64,000 nt of DNA, from contig CATQJL010000316.1 in the NCBI GenBank assembly GCA_958299035.1, positions 26,852,012-26,916,011 of the forward strand, written 5' to 3'. A model generated the notes under the pieces. The model saw only the letters and a list, made by a program, of their open reading frames with translations. It had not been told where the DNA came from and made no database searches. Positions 51,053 through 61,943 of this stretch are shown here, piece by piece. Within the stretch, counting starts at the first letter, position 1; the number at the start of each line of letters is the position of its first letter. This DNA comes from Cylicocyclus nassatus (lineage: Eukaryota > Nematoda > Chromadorea > Rhabditida > Strongylidae). A program made the position numbers and the translations under genes.

Positions 51053-54000
51053 CTACTTCAGCCGTAGTTGAGTAAGTTGATAAAACAGCAGATAAGCTTC
51101 TGTCATTACCACATCGCCGTAATGCACCTCTTTAATCTGTAAGGAAATGAACACAAATATGGGTTTCCTTTGCAATTGATATTTCGACATGAAGAAAGCA
51201 AGAACAGGAAAATGTAAAACTTACCTGATGATCATCACATCTGTACCACTTATTCTGATTTCTTCGAACATAACTAATATAGTGTCCCGCGCCCGACGAA
51301 TCTCCAATGTGGGTTACAATAGCGAAGAGTGAGTATCTGAGCATACAACATTTGAGTATCTGAGCATACAACATTCGGCAAAAGACCTTCGATCACTCTC
51401 ACGAGACTTACGAATGGTTTTTATGACTTAGCATTCCAGCTGAGGTTCGGGGATCAAATAAGGAAGGATTGTCGAGGAACGCGGACGTAAACGGTGACAT
51501 ATCCGATTCAAGTTCGAACCTAATTGACTCTTAATTTAAGGTTGTACATTGTAACAAACAATGCGGACTTACCAAACTATAGTGCTGTTCTTTCCGGTAG
51601 CTGAGGGGCTGAAGCGCTTGAGATGGAACACGATCACAGATGGTAGCACTCTAAAAATTGTGAGTGAAGTCTCCAACGAGACTGCCTCCTCCCATTAAAG
51701 AGTTACACACGCTCAACAGAATAAAAATAGCGCCGAATTTGCAGCGCAAATTTTGCTAAGGAGGGGGGGGGGGGGAGGAGGGGAAAACACGAGAAAATAT
51801 TCCAGTAGAAGTTTCTGCAAATGCCTCCTGATTTTACTAATCGCTCAAGTTAGCGTACGAGGACGTTTGAATGGCTTATTTAAGTTTTCTTTAACAAAAA
51901 TTTCATATCGTGTCATTTCTGGCACAAAAACTGATCGCTCGGGCTTTGCGATACATGCAGCAGTTATGGAGTACTCCAGAAGCTTTGCAATATCATGCAA
52001 GACCTCGACGCTGACCGGGTAAATCCACTGGAAAATGGAAACGAGCATTTCTCAGATATTACTTTGTTCTTACAAGGGAACGATACTTGGTGTCCGTGGC
52101 TTTTTGAGATGAAATGCATACCATTACACTCGTCTTGGAGCGCCGATTCCGAATCTGACTTCCGTTTTTGCTATTTGTTTCTCGGAAAAAAGTTATGGAG
52201 GATTTCCGCGAAAAAAGGAGATGTAGTCGAAATGTCAAAACCGCCGCTGAAATGTGGTGTAGTGGCTAGTGCGATAGCCTCGCAAGTTAATGCAGGTTAA
52301 CTCTCGAGTCCTTTTGTGTTTTTAAGTTTTGCATTGCCTCAATCAAGCTTCTTTTGAAAGGCTTCTTTTGAAAACTTCTCAGGCATCCGCGACCGTATTT
52401 CTTCTAGGCGACCATTGATGTAAAAATTCTTCATAACTTTTTCCCGAGAAACGATTAGCAGAAACGGAAGTCAGATTCGGAGTCAGCGTCCCAAGACGAA
52501 TGTGATGGTATACACTTCATCTCAAAAGGCCACGGACACCAAGTATCGTTTCCTTGTTAGCAGGACGGATAGACACAACAAAGGCTTTGCGCGCTCTAAC
52601 GCTGAAAGGAAATTCGCGAACATGGCGAGAGCGAACGGAGCAAGCTCGCTTCTTATTGTTCGAGTAACTTTCTTAACTTAATGTTAGAACCCAGCAGGGT
52701 TTTCGGACTTGGTCTGGCGCTTGAAGAAAAGCCAATTATTTGTCTATAGAGCAGCAGAATTTTAGTTGGCCGAGTCACTCTCTTCTTAAACTATCTCATT
52801 CCGAAGATCAAGCATAAGTAGCTCAAGTCTTCGCGGTCGCCCCGCTCAGACCTTGCGTTAGGTTCGTGCACGCACCCTCGCCATTTTCCCTCGCCTAAGC
52901 AGCGTATGAGGGCTGATGTGTGGAAAAATGCCGTAAGGATGCGTTCGCGGCCGATGACCAGAACTGAACCTTGTAACACTAGCGCTGAGACAGCCTATCC
53001 ATGCGCTAATAATCTTTGAATGAGTGTTTGTTTGAAATTAGCTCTATGAGGGAACTAACTTGAAACTCATTCGTCGGGTTGCTCGCAGACATCCGCATCG
53101 CTCACAATTACGATCAAGATCTTCTTTTGCGCAAAACCTAGAACAACATGATGCTTCTACTCCCCTCGAGACTTCAAATGGGTGAGTTTTACGAACATTT
53201 CCAAACATGTTTTGATGCTAACTTGATCGTTCGTCGAACCGGGTGGCACTATCAGAGATACATCCAAAAAGGGCTGTGTAGAAGATGACACGGATCTAAG
53301 AAAACAGATATCTGCTAAAAAGGATTGGTAGAAAATTGAACTTACGCGCATTTATTACAGATGATGTCCGAACGAAGCTTGCCGGTGAATGTTTGATGAA
53401 CAATGCATTTACACCCATCAGTTTCTGTGACTGGCGATGACGCAAAGGACGCTAAAGCTGTAAAATGTTCAGTTATGTGAAAACTGCCAAGCCCATAGAA
53501 TCACCACTGTAATGTCGATGCAAGAGATCATGCACTGCAAGAAAGAATTCGTGAGCATCCTGTTGACCTCCCATGTTCATTTGGGATTGTTCCCATACAA
53601 TGTGTAACACATCCGACGGTGCAACAGGATCAGCCGAATCACCGCGATGGAAATCCTGAATATTTGGTAAGTGGAGAAGAGAGAGAGGAATAGAAAAAAA
53701 AGATATGACATACTTGCATTAGTTGATGCATCGTACACATAAGGCACGTGCCCGCAGGTCGCTGACAGTTATGCTGATCCGATAGAAAGTAATCCCTAAG
53801 CACTGGTGTATGGACAAGAGCTTGCAATACGCTATTCATATAACAAGTCGATCCCATATTTAATAATCCACGGAGTTCTAAAGTTGTGCTCGTTTAAAGA
53901 AAAACAATGAAACTTCACAAAACTCACGAGCAGGCTGACCAATGCGCGTCATCATATCCCAAGCTTTTATGTCAGCATCAGTTGGGTTCCAAGATACCAA

Positions 54001-54842
54001 TTTACACAATCCCAACCGCGTTCTACAAAGCAGGTTGAGCTGACAAATTCTTGGCAACAAACTGATTTACAAACTCTTTTCGAGACTACAACGTCATTCT
54101 CCCGTTTAATTCTGATCAGATATGATTTTTGAATTCGCAGCTGTAAGTTTTCTCATTATAAATGCAAAACCAATAAAATCAAGCTTTCGAAATAGCAAAA
54201 TCCTTTGCGATTTGAGTTTTCAACATAAAGGCGATGCCCAGCAAATCTGAGAATCACGTTCGTACGTTACTGCTTAGAATGCTCATTTGATCCATGGCTA
54301 AAAACAGCTCAAATTATTCATTTTTGGCCGAGTAATTTAATTTTCAGCTCTTGCTCAGCACCCAAAGAATGAAAACTGATTAGTCCGCTAAAAAAACAGT
54401 ACTGAGCAAATTTAGAATCGAATTTTCCAGGATTGAGTCATATAACTCTTAATTAGGTCAACACTCAATTCAGAAGCTGGAAAATTTGGTCATTGTCTTC
54501 AAGTTTTCCGGAAATAACATGGGATAATAAATTAACAGCAAATTTACCTATACTTATTCATTGCTCCCAGGCGCATTACCTCCAACACACGATTATATAC
54601 AAAATCCGAGCAACAAGCGCAGTAGACGTATCCCGTCTCAATCGACATCGCTGAAAAACGATGTTATGTTACAAAAATCATATAGATTTTATCTCCGCAC
54701 CAAAATCATGCCGATGCTCCCTCAAGTGCTTTTTCATGTGTGTCAAGCAGAGAAATGAGCTGCAGCGCGAACAACACATTTGCAATGCTAAACGGGACAT
54801 TCTTTTTTCTGGAGGGCACTCGGAACAGTGGGTCGCTCCCAT
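51053..54842 (-). CDS. USP22: USP22/Non-stop-type ubiquitin hydrolase (SAGA DUB), 12 exons
   Basis: Minus-strand exons (high to low): 54,842-54,701; 54,650-54,580; 54,039-53,928; 53,877-53,714; 53,655-53,505; 53,457-53,346; 53,295-53,197; 53,137-53,060; 51,650-51,573; 51,519-51,412; 51,336-51,225; 51,136-51,053. They join in phase to about 436 residues. A zinc-finger UBP module (CSEC near residue 6, a CC-RC pair, [25 protein letters not shown]) is followed by a USP core. The Cys box is [15 protein letters not shown] (C120), then [28 protein letters not shown], the His box GAGHYISYV (H390) and CDD (D406). The alignment follows USP22 throughout; that enzyme removes ubiquitin from histone H2B in the SAGA complex in the nucleus. 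Most introns are 47-90 bp; intron 8 is 1.4 kb and holds a MITE. The donor of intron 7 (AT|GTTCGT) is weak but fits phase and family length. The true start could lie upstream. Confidence 0.9.
51331..51376 (-). repeat. Tandem 23-bp duplication creating two 3' splice sites
   Basis: The 23-bp unit GAGTATCTGAGCATACAACA plus three bases (plus-strand reading) occurs twice in tandem across the acceptor of USP22-type exon 11. On the minus strand each copy gives ATGCTCAG|ATACTCA. Using the downstream copy (exon from 51,336) keeps frame with the His-box exon. Using the upstream copy (exon from 51,359) adds 23 nt and shifts into a quick stop. Confidence 0.85.
52073..52556. mobile_element. MITE with ~120-bp inverted repeats in USP22 intron 8
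   Basis: Arms beginning CAAGGGAACGATACTTGGTG (left) and CAAGGAAACGATACTTGGTG (inward from the right) extend about 120 bp, including TCCGAATCTGACTTCCGTTT. TTA lies on both sides (52,070-52,072 and 52,557-52,559), a 3-bp duplication of PIF/Harbinger type. There is no coding capacity. Open frames in the intron (51,753-52,300 plus, 51,845-52,048 minus) are by-products. Confidence 0.75.
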
Positions 54843-55168
54843 TGTAGCCTAAAATAATTACTCTTCCAGAAACCTGTTGAAAAAGGAAAAATTCTGCGTA
54901 GTTGACATCCTATTTAAGTAAACAAAAAACAATAAAAAGGCTATGTTTCTTTTTTCTGAACTCTACTTCAAAGCAACATATATGGGGTATAACTATCCAT
55001 GCCACAATTGCTTTCCCAGATATAAAAAACAGCATTTGCGGTATTCTTGTAAATGTCGCAAAGCCTCTTGATGCGACGAGACTGCAGCGTTCTGATCATC
55101 CACAACTGATCATGCTCGATCAGATATAGTGCTGATGCTTTGTTCGATGATAATGCATATGATAACTA
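54843..55168. other. Upstream region of the USP22-type gene
   Basis: Immediately upstream of the ATG at 54,842, the minus strand reads ATTATTTTAG, a good 3' splice acceptor. It could mark a trans-splice site for a spliced leader or an undetected upstream exon. No other element was recognised. Confidence 0.4.
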
Positions 55169-55452
55169 AAGGTTAAAAGGATAAAGGATTCGGCGTCTTC
55201 AATACCCTCTGCGGGTGTGCGCCGAACGCCACTACTTCATAGTCGAAGAGGCAATTGTATGCGTGCGATCCTATTACAGTGACTTTCGGGGGCCACCCGA
55301 GTACCAAGTCAGTGTTTTTATCCCCCCATATTACTCTGGCACCAATTTAACCGCACCGGAGGGTAATGGACTAGGTTGGCCCAGGGGCGCGGATCGAACC
55401 TGCGTCCGATATGGCCATAGCGGCGCCTCATGCCACTACGCCACTCGTCCCC
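55169..55452 (-). mobile_element. tRNA-derived SINE with perfect 15-bp target duplication
   Basis: On the minus strand the element starts at 55,452 with GGGGACGAGTGGCGTAGTGG (A-box-like) and about 35 bp later has GGTTCGATCC (B box), followed by CGCGCCCCT. This is a tRNA-like head about 70 nt long with an internal polymerase III promoter. About 210 bp of unrelated body follow, ending CCTTTTAACCTT. The flanks TGCATATGATAACTA are identical at 55,154-55,168 and 55,453-55,467, the long duplication made by LINE-mediated retroposition. The perfect duplication suggests recent insertion. It is not a functional tRNA gene: the cloverleaf is not clean. Confidence 0.87.
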
Positions 55453-55467
55453 TGCATATGATAACTA

Positions 55468-57280
55468 TACGTCAAAAATTTCAAAATTCAAATTAACACT
55501 CCAGAAAATTTTTCTGGGGATGGCTGCCGCTGAACGCTACTGCTGCACATTTGTCTACCAATTTTTGTAGATTTACCAATAACTGGTATTTTAGTGGACA
55601 CATTTTTGTGTGTTTCGAGTAGCACTCGTTTACATGGTATGTCTTTGAATAAATAAATAAACAAATGATTTTGCAAGTAAGCGTTTTTCTGTAGTGATCA
55701 GGATAAGTGGTAGTTCGCTAAAAGTGATAGTTTGCGAACAAATTTTTCGAGATTCAATTGGCGTCATGCCTTCACCAGAGATAACTCAAGGTTTGCTGCC
55801 AAGGAACTCTGGGAGGTTCCCAAAATTCGCAGCACGGGCACCCTACGAACGCCGAGTTTCTTCAAAACAAAAAATTCTATCGTGCTTTTAGTCCAAAAAA
55901 CAAATCCACTTCCACAACTACTCTTCAATTAGTTGCCTCATGATTACGGCTCGCAGTTGCATAAGAGAGAATGTGTCGCACGTAAATAGACACCCCAAAT
56001 TTGCAGACTCTTCACATTTTTTTTGCTACAAAGAATTTTCCGACCCACCGCTGTTACAGCATAGCTATCCGTTCTCGGAAATGCGCATTTGTCGGCGATT
56101 ACCGCGTACCAGCTGCGCAACCGTTTTTTCTCGGATGCCGCACTTGGCATATGGGAGCATGATGATGACATTCCAATACATGCGACCTGAAATAATTACC
56201 TCAGGGTAAACGTGAAAGTTACTTTGTGATGCTTTCTACGTTTGGTCTCTTCCACTTGCTGGAGCATTCGAAGGACAGAAGGGGGGGGGACTTATGTTTT
56301 GAATTTATTTCAAAATGATAAGACCGAGCAACCCATGGGACGATCATAGCAATCTATAACAGATTTGAATTGCCTAGAACACCATAAATTACTAAAAATG
56401 CGCCAGCTAGTATCCAACTGGCAATAAAAATCGCGCCTCTTGACATACACCCGCTCCCCCGTGGGAATGTTAATGCCAGCGGCCCTTGGTTAGGCGCTCC
56501 GCTCTCATTCGGAGCTAATTTATTCTTATCCATCATGACCTATCATGTTTGTATCATTCGATTTCTGATCAAGAGATACGAGCATGCTGTGCGTACGTCT
56601 GGTTAACAAGTTTATGTGTCTGTTTTGACGCGTTTTGAAGGATTTCGTTGAACAATAAGTTCGAGCATGTTCTTTTATGAATTCTATATTAACTATCAAA
56701 CCGTGTTAATACGCACTTATAAACTTCTTAATCAGATGTATGCAAAGCGTGCTCGTGTCTCTAAGTCAGAGAATGAATAAAACCTCGTTCCTTGCTTGCA
56801 AGCCTACAGCAACACCACTAAACAGATTTCAAAGATATGATTACCCACAATTGCAAAGGAAAAGGAAAATAGAGAAATAGGAACAACAAAATTGTACTTT
56901 TGAGATCCTTGCCTTTGCAAAGCGCACATTATATATCATTGTTTGATATCACATAAGAACAAAATAAACTTTTAAGCTTCCCTTCTCAGTAAGCAAGCGG
57001 TCTTTTCTCAGTGGTAACCTGCCCTGTCTGGAAGGTGTTAAAAATCTACTATTGATAGAAGCCAAATAACGAATCAAGCATTCGCACTGGATTCTTGAGA
57101 CTCATCTCTAGCAGAGTGACAGATAGAACGAAGAAGGGATTTTTTCAAAACCAATTCTAACTTGGATTTGTACCGAGTGAACCAGCTTACGACCTACGTC
57201 AATTGACAGACTTTATACGTTCTGAAGCGCTAAATTTCCATAAGAAACAAAGACTCACCTCAGTCAATGGCAATCATTTC
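55468..57280. other. Possible small or partial genes, unresolved
   Basis: No gene could be built with confidence. The minus frame 56,536-56,354 encodes 60 residues with a good hydrophobic segment (AIFIASWILAGAFLVIYGVL) after a polar N-terminus, as in a small membrane protein or an anchor exon. Further along the minus strand, about 56,189-56,090 could be an exon (acceptor TTATTTCAG, donor CTG|GTACGC) reading RMYWNVIIMLPYAKCGIREK. Phase linking of these pieces fails with the splice sites I can see. A poly-G tract lies at 56,281-56,289 (plus strand). 55,690-55,930 is open in several frames on both strands. Confidence 0.3.
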
Positions 57281-57281
57281 A

Positions 57282-57843
57282 GCTTTGTATTGGCTATGGG
57301 CAGATACGAAAAAATCGATGAGCTCGTATCGTGGCTCCTCCCTTGCAGACTCTATACCGAAATTTGCAAAAAGGTCATGACAACATGCCAGAACTATAGG
57401 GAAAGGTAACCTATCGAGGGATAGCCATCTTCTGCTGAACGACAAAGTAGAAAAAATCGCTTTATTATATGACAAACAACGTTATCTGAGATGTAATGAA
57501 CTCAACAAGGCAAGTCAATAAATACCACTGTGTTTTTAGCATTGAAATGAACATTGAACGAAAAGCATGCTTCAAAGACGACAACCCATTTCAGAGCCAA
57601 AAAATGGGAGAGCAATTATTACAACAAAAAACCACAAGAAAATCACAGATGGAAAGGATTAGGGATGAGGAAACTGTTGCAAAAGATATCAATCCGACAC
57701 AATTGCCACTAGATAATGTATACCCGCGACCGTTGAACAACGAAGAAAGATCTAAGTTAGAACTCAATCTGAGGAGCAGGTTAAAAAGCTCCTCCCTAAA
57801 ATCTCAGGAAAACCAGCTATGGGAAACCGAACTGAGACCTTGA
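57282..57843 (+). CDS. Unrecognised protein, last two exons
   Basis: Two plus-strand exons, 57,282-57,408 (acceptor ATCATTTCAG, donor GAAAG|GTAACC) and 57,541-57,843 (acceptor GTGTTTTTAG), join in matching phase. The first reads GRYEKIDELVSWLLPCRLYT and continues with two more cysteines. The second is polar and charged, with QLLQQKTTRKSQMERIRDEE, PLDNVYPRPLNNEERSK and a Ser/Lys-rich tail ending in TGA. I do not recognise the family. Upstream exons, including the start, are not identified. The stop codon is only five bases from the stop of convergent dnj-20, so the 3' ends must overlap. Matching phase, splice consensus and sensible composition favour a real gene. Confidence 0.5.
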
Positions 57844-57848
57844 GGTGA

Positions 57849-60037
57849 TTAATAGCCCTGCAGACCATTATATACTTTTGGTTTGACGCTATCTTGCTTC
57901 AACAATTCTGACACTACTTTCTTCTGCTCTTCACTAAGCTCTGTGCGTGGAAACTCGACATCAAATGTGACGTAGAGCATGCCTCGGATATTGTTATTTG
58001 TCACTGAAGGCATACCCTCATCTTTCTTCCGCAACCGTGCGCCGGGCCACGTAACCTAGAACGACTTATGTGGAAGGACGAACAGACTCGATAAATTGAA
58101 AACACTTCAGGGACCGATAGCATCAACTTACTTTTTCTCGCTCAATGCTGACTTTGTGGCCATCAAGATGTAGAATTTCCATTTTGAACCCGTTCAAAGC
58201 ATCTTGTAAGGATATGGTTACATTTGTATATAAGTCGTCACCCTTTCGCTCAAATCTGAAACAAAAGAAATGAGTATAAAGCATGACGAATTAAGGATTG
58301 CGAGTAATTTTCATTAGAATGAATCCTGCTCCCCAATCGAAACGACAATGACTGAAACGGAGCAAGCATGTCCCAATGCATTTAAGCAAAATGAATATTC
58401 ATAGAAAGTGCAACACCGTTCATGCACTTATCGCGGGCTTCTGCACCAAGCTAAGCAAAATGAACACTATCAAACACAGTAGTAAAATACAATGTAGCTC
58501 GACTCGATCATCCTTCAATCGCTACAATAGCTAATTAGCTCGCAAGAGACTCGAAACTCATGTAGTCCCATGTGTAAATAAAATCCAAAACCTAGGAGTG
58601 GCGGACTAACCTGGGATGTTTCTGCACGTTGATTCGAACTTTCAAATCACCGGGATCTCCCTCAATATGGGGTTCACCTTCTCCAACGAACACTTGCTCG
58701 TGACCGTCGTTCGCTCCAACCTCGACCTCGATCTGAGATTCGAGATGTTATCGTACTTGCGGACTTTCTATTTATTTATTGTCAAGAGAATGAGAAGTGC
58801 TCACCTCAAGAGTCCTTGTTTCTTGGACTAGTTTAACATTTGGACACTCATCGCACACTTGAACCTGGACTTATTACATGGGCAATAAAGTTAACGATCA
58901 ATGAAAGTCGATCAAGACCAAATAGAATGGGAGATAAGAACCTGATACATCTGGAAGCGACCCATTCCTATCTGCTCGGTTCGCATTTCATGCCTACAGT
59001 TGCATTTCCTTGTCCCAGATGTTTGTTTATAAACTGCTTTCTTTCGCTTAACTTCGACAAAATGACCGACGTAGACTTCTTCTAGTGTCACAAACAGATC
59101 GAAGACGACGTCTGCTCCCTAAAAGGTGTAGTGATACCATAACAAAGCCATAAAGTGTGGGCAAATAGCAGAAATTATGCGAAAATGCCTAAACAGTAGT
59201 GAAAATTGCCTGAAACGCACCCTAGGTCTCTCATATTCAGTGGATTCATGGCCACCACCAAAGAAGTCGCCAAAGAATGAAGCGAATGGATCGTGACCTC
59301 CTCCATCACCCATCATCTTCTTCACACCTTCTTCACCATGTCGATCATATGTAGCTCGTTTCTCCTTGTCAGACAATACCTGGAATGTAGAGATAAAGAT
59401 CACATAACAAAAATGTAAATCAGTGTCATGTAGATCTCGTCAAAATTAAGAGATAACGCACAGAAAATCATCAAGAATTAACAACATTCAGGATTTCGAA
59501 TCTCGCAAAATTCAAACAAACGATATGAAACACAGGTGGTAACGTTGTAGTTGCTATTTACCAAAGTTTGAGAAAAAACGCATGTATTTGCCATATGTAA
59601 TGATAAACAAACATTGAGCCCGCGCTCCGAAGCGTTTCATGTCCTTTTTTGGGACTCTTCACACCGTAGCGACAGTAAAACTGAGACAAACCTCGTATGC
59701 TGCTCCAAGATCTTGGAACTTCTCATGCGCAAGCTCATCATCGGGGTGTTTATCCGGATGAAGTTCCTGAAGTGATGATGTAAAACAGATAAACACTTTT
59801 ATGAAACTCGATAAAAAGAGTAAACTATGGGCGAACTGGGAACTTGATAAATCGACGAAGAACAAGGCTACAAATGTCTTAGCCCCTTACCTTTGCCAAC
59901 TTTCGGTAGGCCTTTTTGATCTGGTTGACATTGGCATTTCGTGGCACTCCAAGGATTTTATAGAAATCGCGACCGCATTCAACCAGATCCAGCAGCGTTG
60001 AGACTACTAATACTGTGAAGCATGATAATAGGTTCAT
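57849..60037 (-). CDS. dnj-20: ER co-chaperone DnaJ (ERdj3/DNAJB11 orthologue), eight exons
   Basis: Minus-strand exons: 60,037-59,891; 59,766-59,692; 59,379-59,221; 59,118-58,942; 58,864-58,805; 58,732-58,611; 58,255-58,132; 58,055-57,849. They give 356 residues, matching DNAJB11 (about 358). Order: signal peptide (residues 1-22), J domain with [22 protein letters not shown] and HPD at 52-54, a Gly/Phe-rich stretch ([15 protein letters not shown]), then the substrate-binding domains with four cysteines (KCNC near 165-168 and VCDECP near 190-193), and the C-terminus [13 protein letters not shown], the family's conserved ending. DNAJB11 recruits the Hsp70 BiP to unfolded proteins in the ER lumen and stimulates its ATPase. 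The internal start MNLLSCF is chosen over an upstream in-frame ATG because it places the signal peptide at the N-terminus. It diverges from the glucosidase II beta gene and converges on the gene at 57,282. Confidence 0.96.
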
Positions 60038-60400
60038 CCCTGAAACGATATTACATGAAAAGCTACAGAGTTTTTGCCAAAGAAATAAACGCTTATCATT
60101 TAGCATCTGTAAAATCAAAGGAAGACCTACTGACAGCTTGATGATGAGTTAAGACTCCGATTGTGATAAGGGAGATCGAGATGAGAAACAAAGAACATTC
60201 GGTCAGAGTCATAACACTTTACAACAGAATTCATACAGAAAACGGTGCGGAGATGTTGTTTTTTTACCAAACAGAGCGTAGACAAAAGCAAAATCAAATG
60301 CAGCTTGCGACTTGTCAATGGAACAAAGAAATTCCAAGATATTCAAATTTTTAAGCATGACGTCGGACACACGCAGGGGCGTGTCATCCGTGCGCTAGCA

Positions 60401-60423
60401 CACGTCACAGCGGCTGCTATTGG
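60401..60423 (-). promoter_or_regulatory. Candidate unfolded-protein-response element
   Basis: The plus strand has CACGTCA (60,401-60,407) and ATTGG (60,419-60,423). Read toward dnj-20 (minus strand) this is CCAAT, an 11-base gap, then TGACGTG. TGACGTG is the core recognised by XBP1/ATF6-type bZIP factors, and the CCAAT box is the partner in ER stress response elements. The spacing is not the classical nine bases and the second half is TGACGTG, not CCACG. It lies about 365 bp upstream of the dnj-20 ATG in a GC-rich patch (60,361-60,470), between two ER genes. The role is inferred. Confidence 0.4.
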
Positions 60424-61943
60424 CCGTTGGGCGTCGGGGGCTTCGCGATCAGATTTTGGAGTTGTAAAATCCTTTTTATCACGGCGATATTGATTTTGGG
60501 TCATATTCGCTGGTGAATTTCCAATTTTCAATATGCCCTAATTTTAGAGCTTAGAAACCTTTCACAGATTTGAATTTTAAGTGAAGGACGTTTTGGTAGA
60601 GCATTGAGGTGATTTTTGTCGCAGCTTTTGGGATGCTCTAGGGGATTTGAGTCTATTTGTGGAACTTTGCAACATCAAACCTTTCAGCGAACAATCATAA
60701 ACACTTGCAACTGCTGCGCGAAAACGCAGAAGAAGCAGTGATTCTGCAAAATCGCGAGAATCTTCAAGACGCAATTACACCATGCTATGAACCAACACGT
60801 CAATCACCAAATCAAATTTGATTTGGTGCTTTGGCACGCGCCATACCAACTTCTCAGGCTAAGAGAGTCGGAACCGCTTTGCACGTCCTAAACATACTAG
60901 AATTTTTTTCACAAATAGATAATGCTAGATGGATTAGTTACAGGTACATACAAACTGAACTAGATTTACCGTATGCCCGCCGTAACCCCTTCCCCCTCCC
61001 ATGGATATCGTACTTCTGCGCTCAGACTTTCATCACTCCCATCGACTGTCTTTCTTATGCATGCACCATATTTGATTCGCTTGATCCGCTTGGTCTATTT
61101 CATCCAATTCGCTAATGGTCAAATCGATGAACTGACCAACAGCGAAGTGGATGAATCGGATCAAGTGGACATCTGCTTTTCTGTTGATCAATTCGATTTG
61201 ACCAATAGTGAAGTGGATAAAGTAGATCAAGCGGGTCAAGTGGATCAAGCATGGTGCGTACCTTACTCACAAATTCTTCTGGTAAAGCGTACGCAGGGAA
61301 TCTAATGCAACGCGCAATCAACTTGCCCCCCCCCCTTCGCCACGCAGAAAATCGCTAGGAGCGTATTGTAAACCCAACCACTTTCAACCATTTGGGGTTT
61401 GAAGGAAATATGTGGCCCTTAGGGCATACGCCATAGTTGATCCACTTTATCCGCTTGATCCACTGATTTACTTCGCTGTCGAGTCGGTGGACTAACCATT
61501 GAAGCGAATGTCCACTAGGTCCACTATCCACTTCGGTATTGGTCAGTTCACTAATTCGATCATTGACGAAGTGGATCAAGTGGATAAAGTGAATCAACTA
61601 TGGCATGTGCCTAAGCCTCCACCCACCAAGAAAGGTGGATCGTGCGGTTCTTACACAAGAGAAAGTACGAAATTGATACAGGTAGTACTTACCTTTTACA
61701 GATAGATTTCGCAGCTTTGATAATGCAAGAATGCTTGGCGCAGTGAGTAGGGATGGATCAACTTAACTGTGACCCAGTCTGTTCTCTATAACAGTTCAGC
61801 GCTTCATCTCGACTCTGACCTAAATCGAACTTGATCGCGATCTCAGTGGTGAACATGGAAGATTGCAATTTATCATTTTAGGGGCTTGAAGTCGTGTTTC
61901 GTCTCAGTTGGCTTCACTTTTATATAGTTGTAATAAGGCTGAA
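60424..61943. other. Divergent intergenic region with two palindromic repeats
   Basis: This is the rest of the 1.9 kb between the dnj-20 and glucosidase II beta start codons. At about 61,063-61,262 and 61,425-61,612 lie two imperfect palindromes related to each other, built of GTGGATCAAGTGGA-type and TCAATTCGAT/ATCGAATT-type blocks. The second has arms GGCATACGCCATAGTTGATC and GGCACATGCCATAGTTGATTC. They look like two MITEs of one family. A run of ten C lies at about 61,327-61,336. Open frames of 60-110 codons on both strands reflect the palindromes. Confidence 0.6.

Noticed and set aside
55382..55452. A functional tRNA gene on the minus strand
   Set aside because: A and B boxes are present but the cloverleaf does not close cleanly, and the sequence is the head of a SINE flanked by a 15-bp target duplication.
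57260..57475. Minus-strand coding exon ending at a GAG|GTGAGT donor
   Set aside because: A stop lies just before the donor in the open frame, and the plus-strand exon over the same bases has matching phase with its neighbour.
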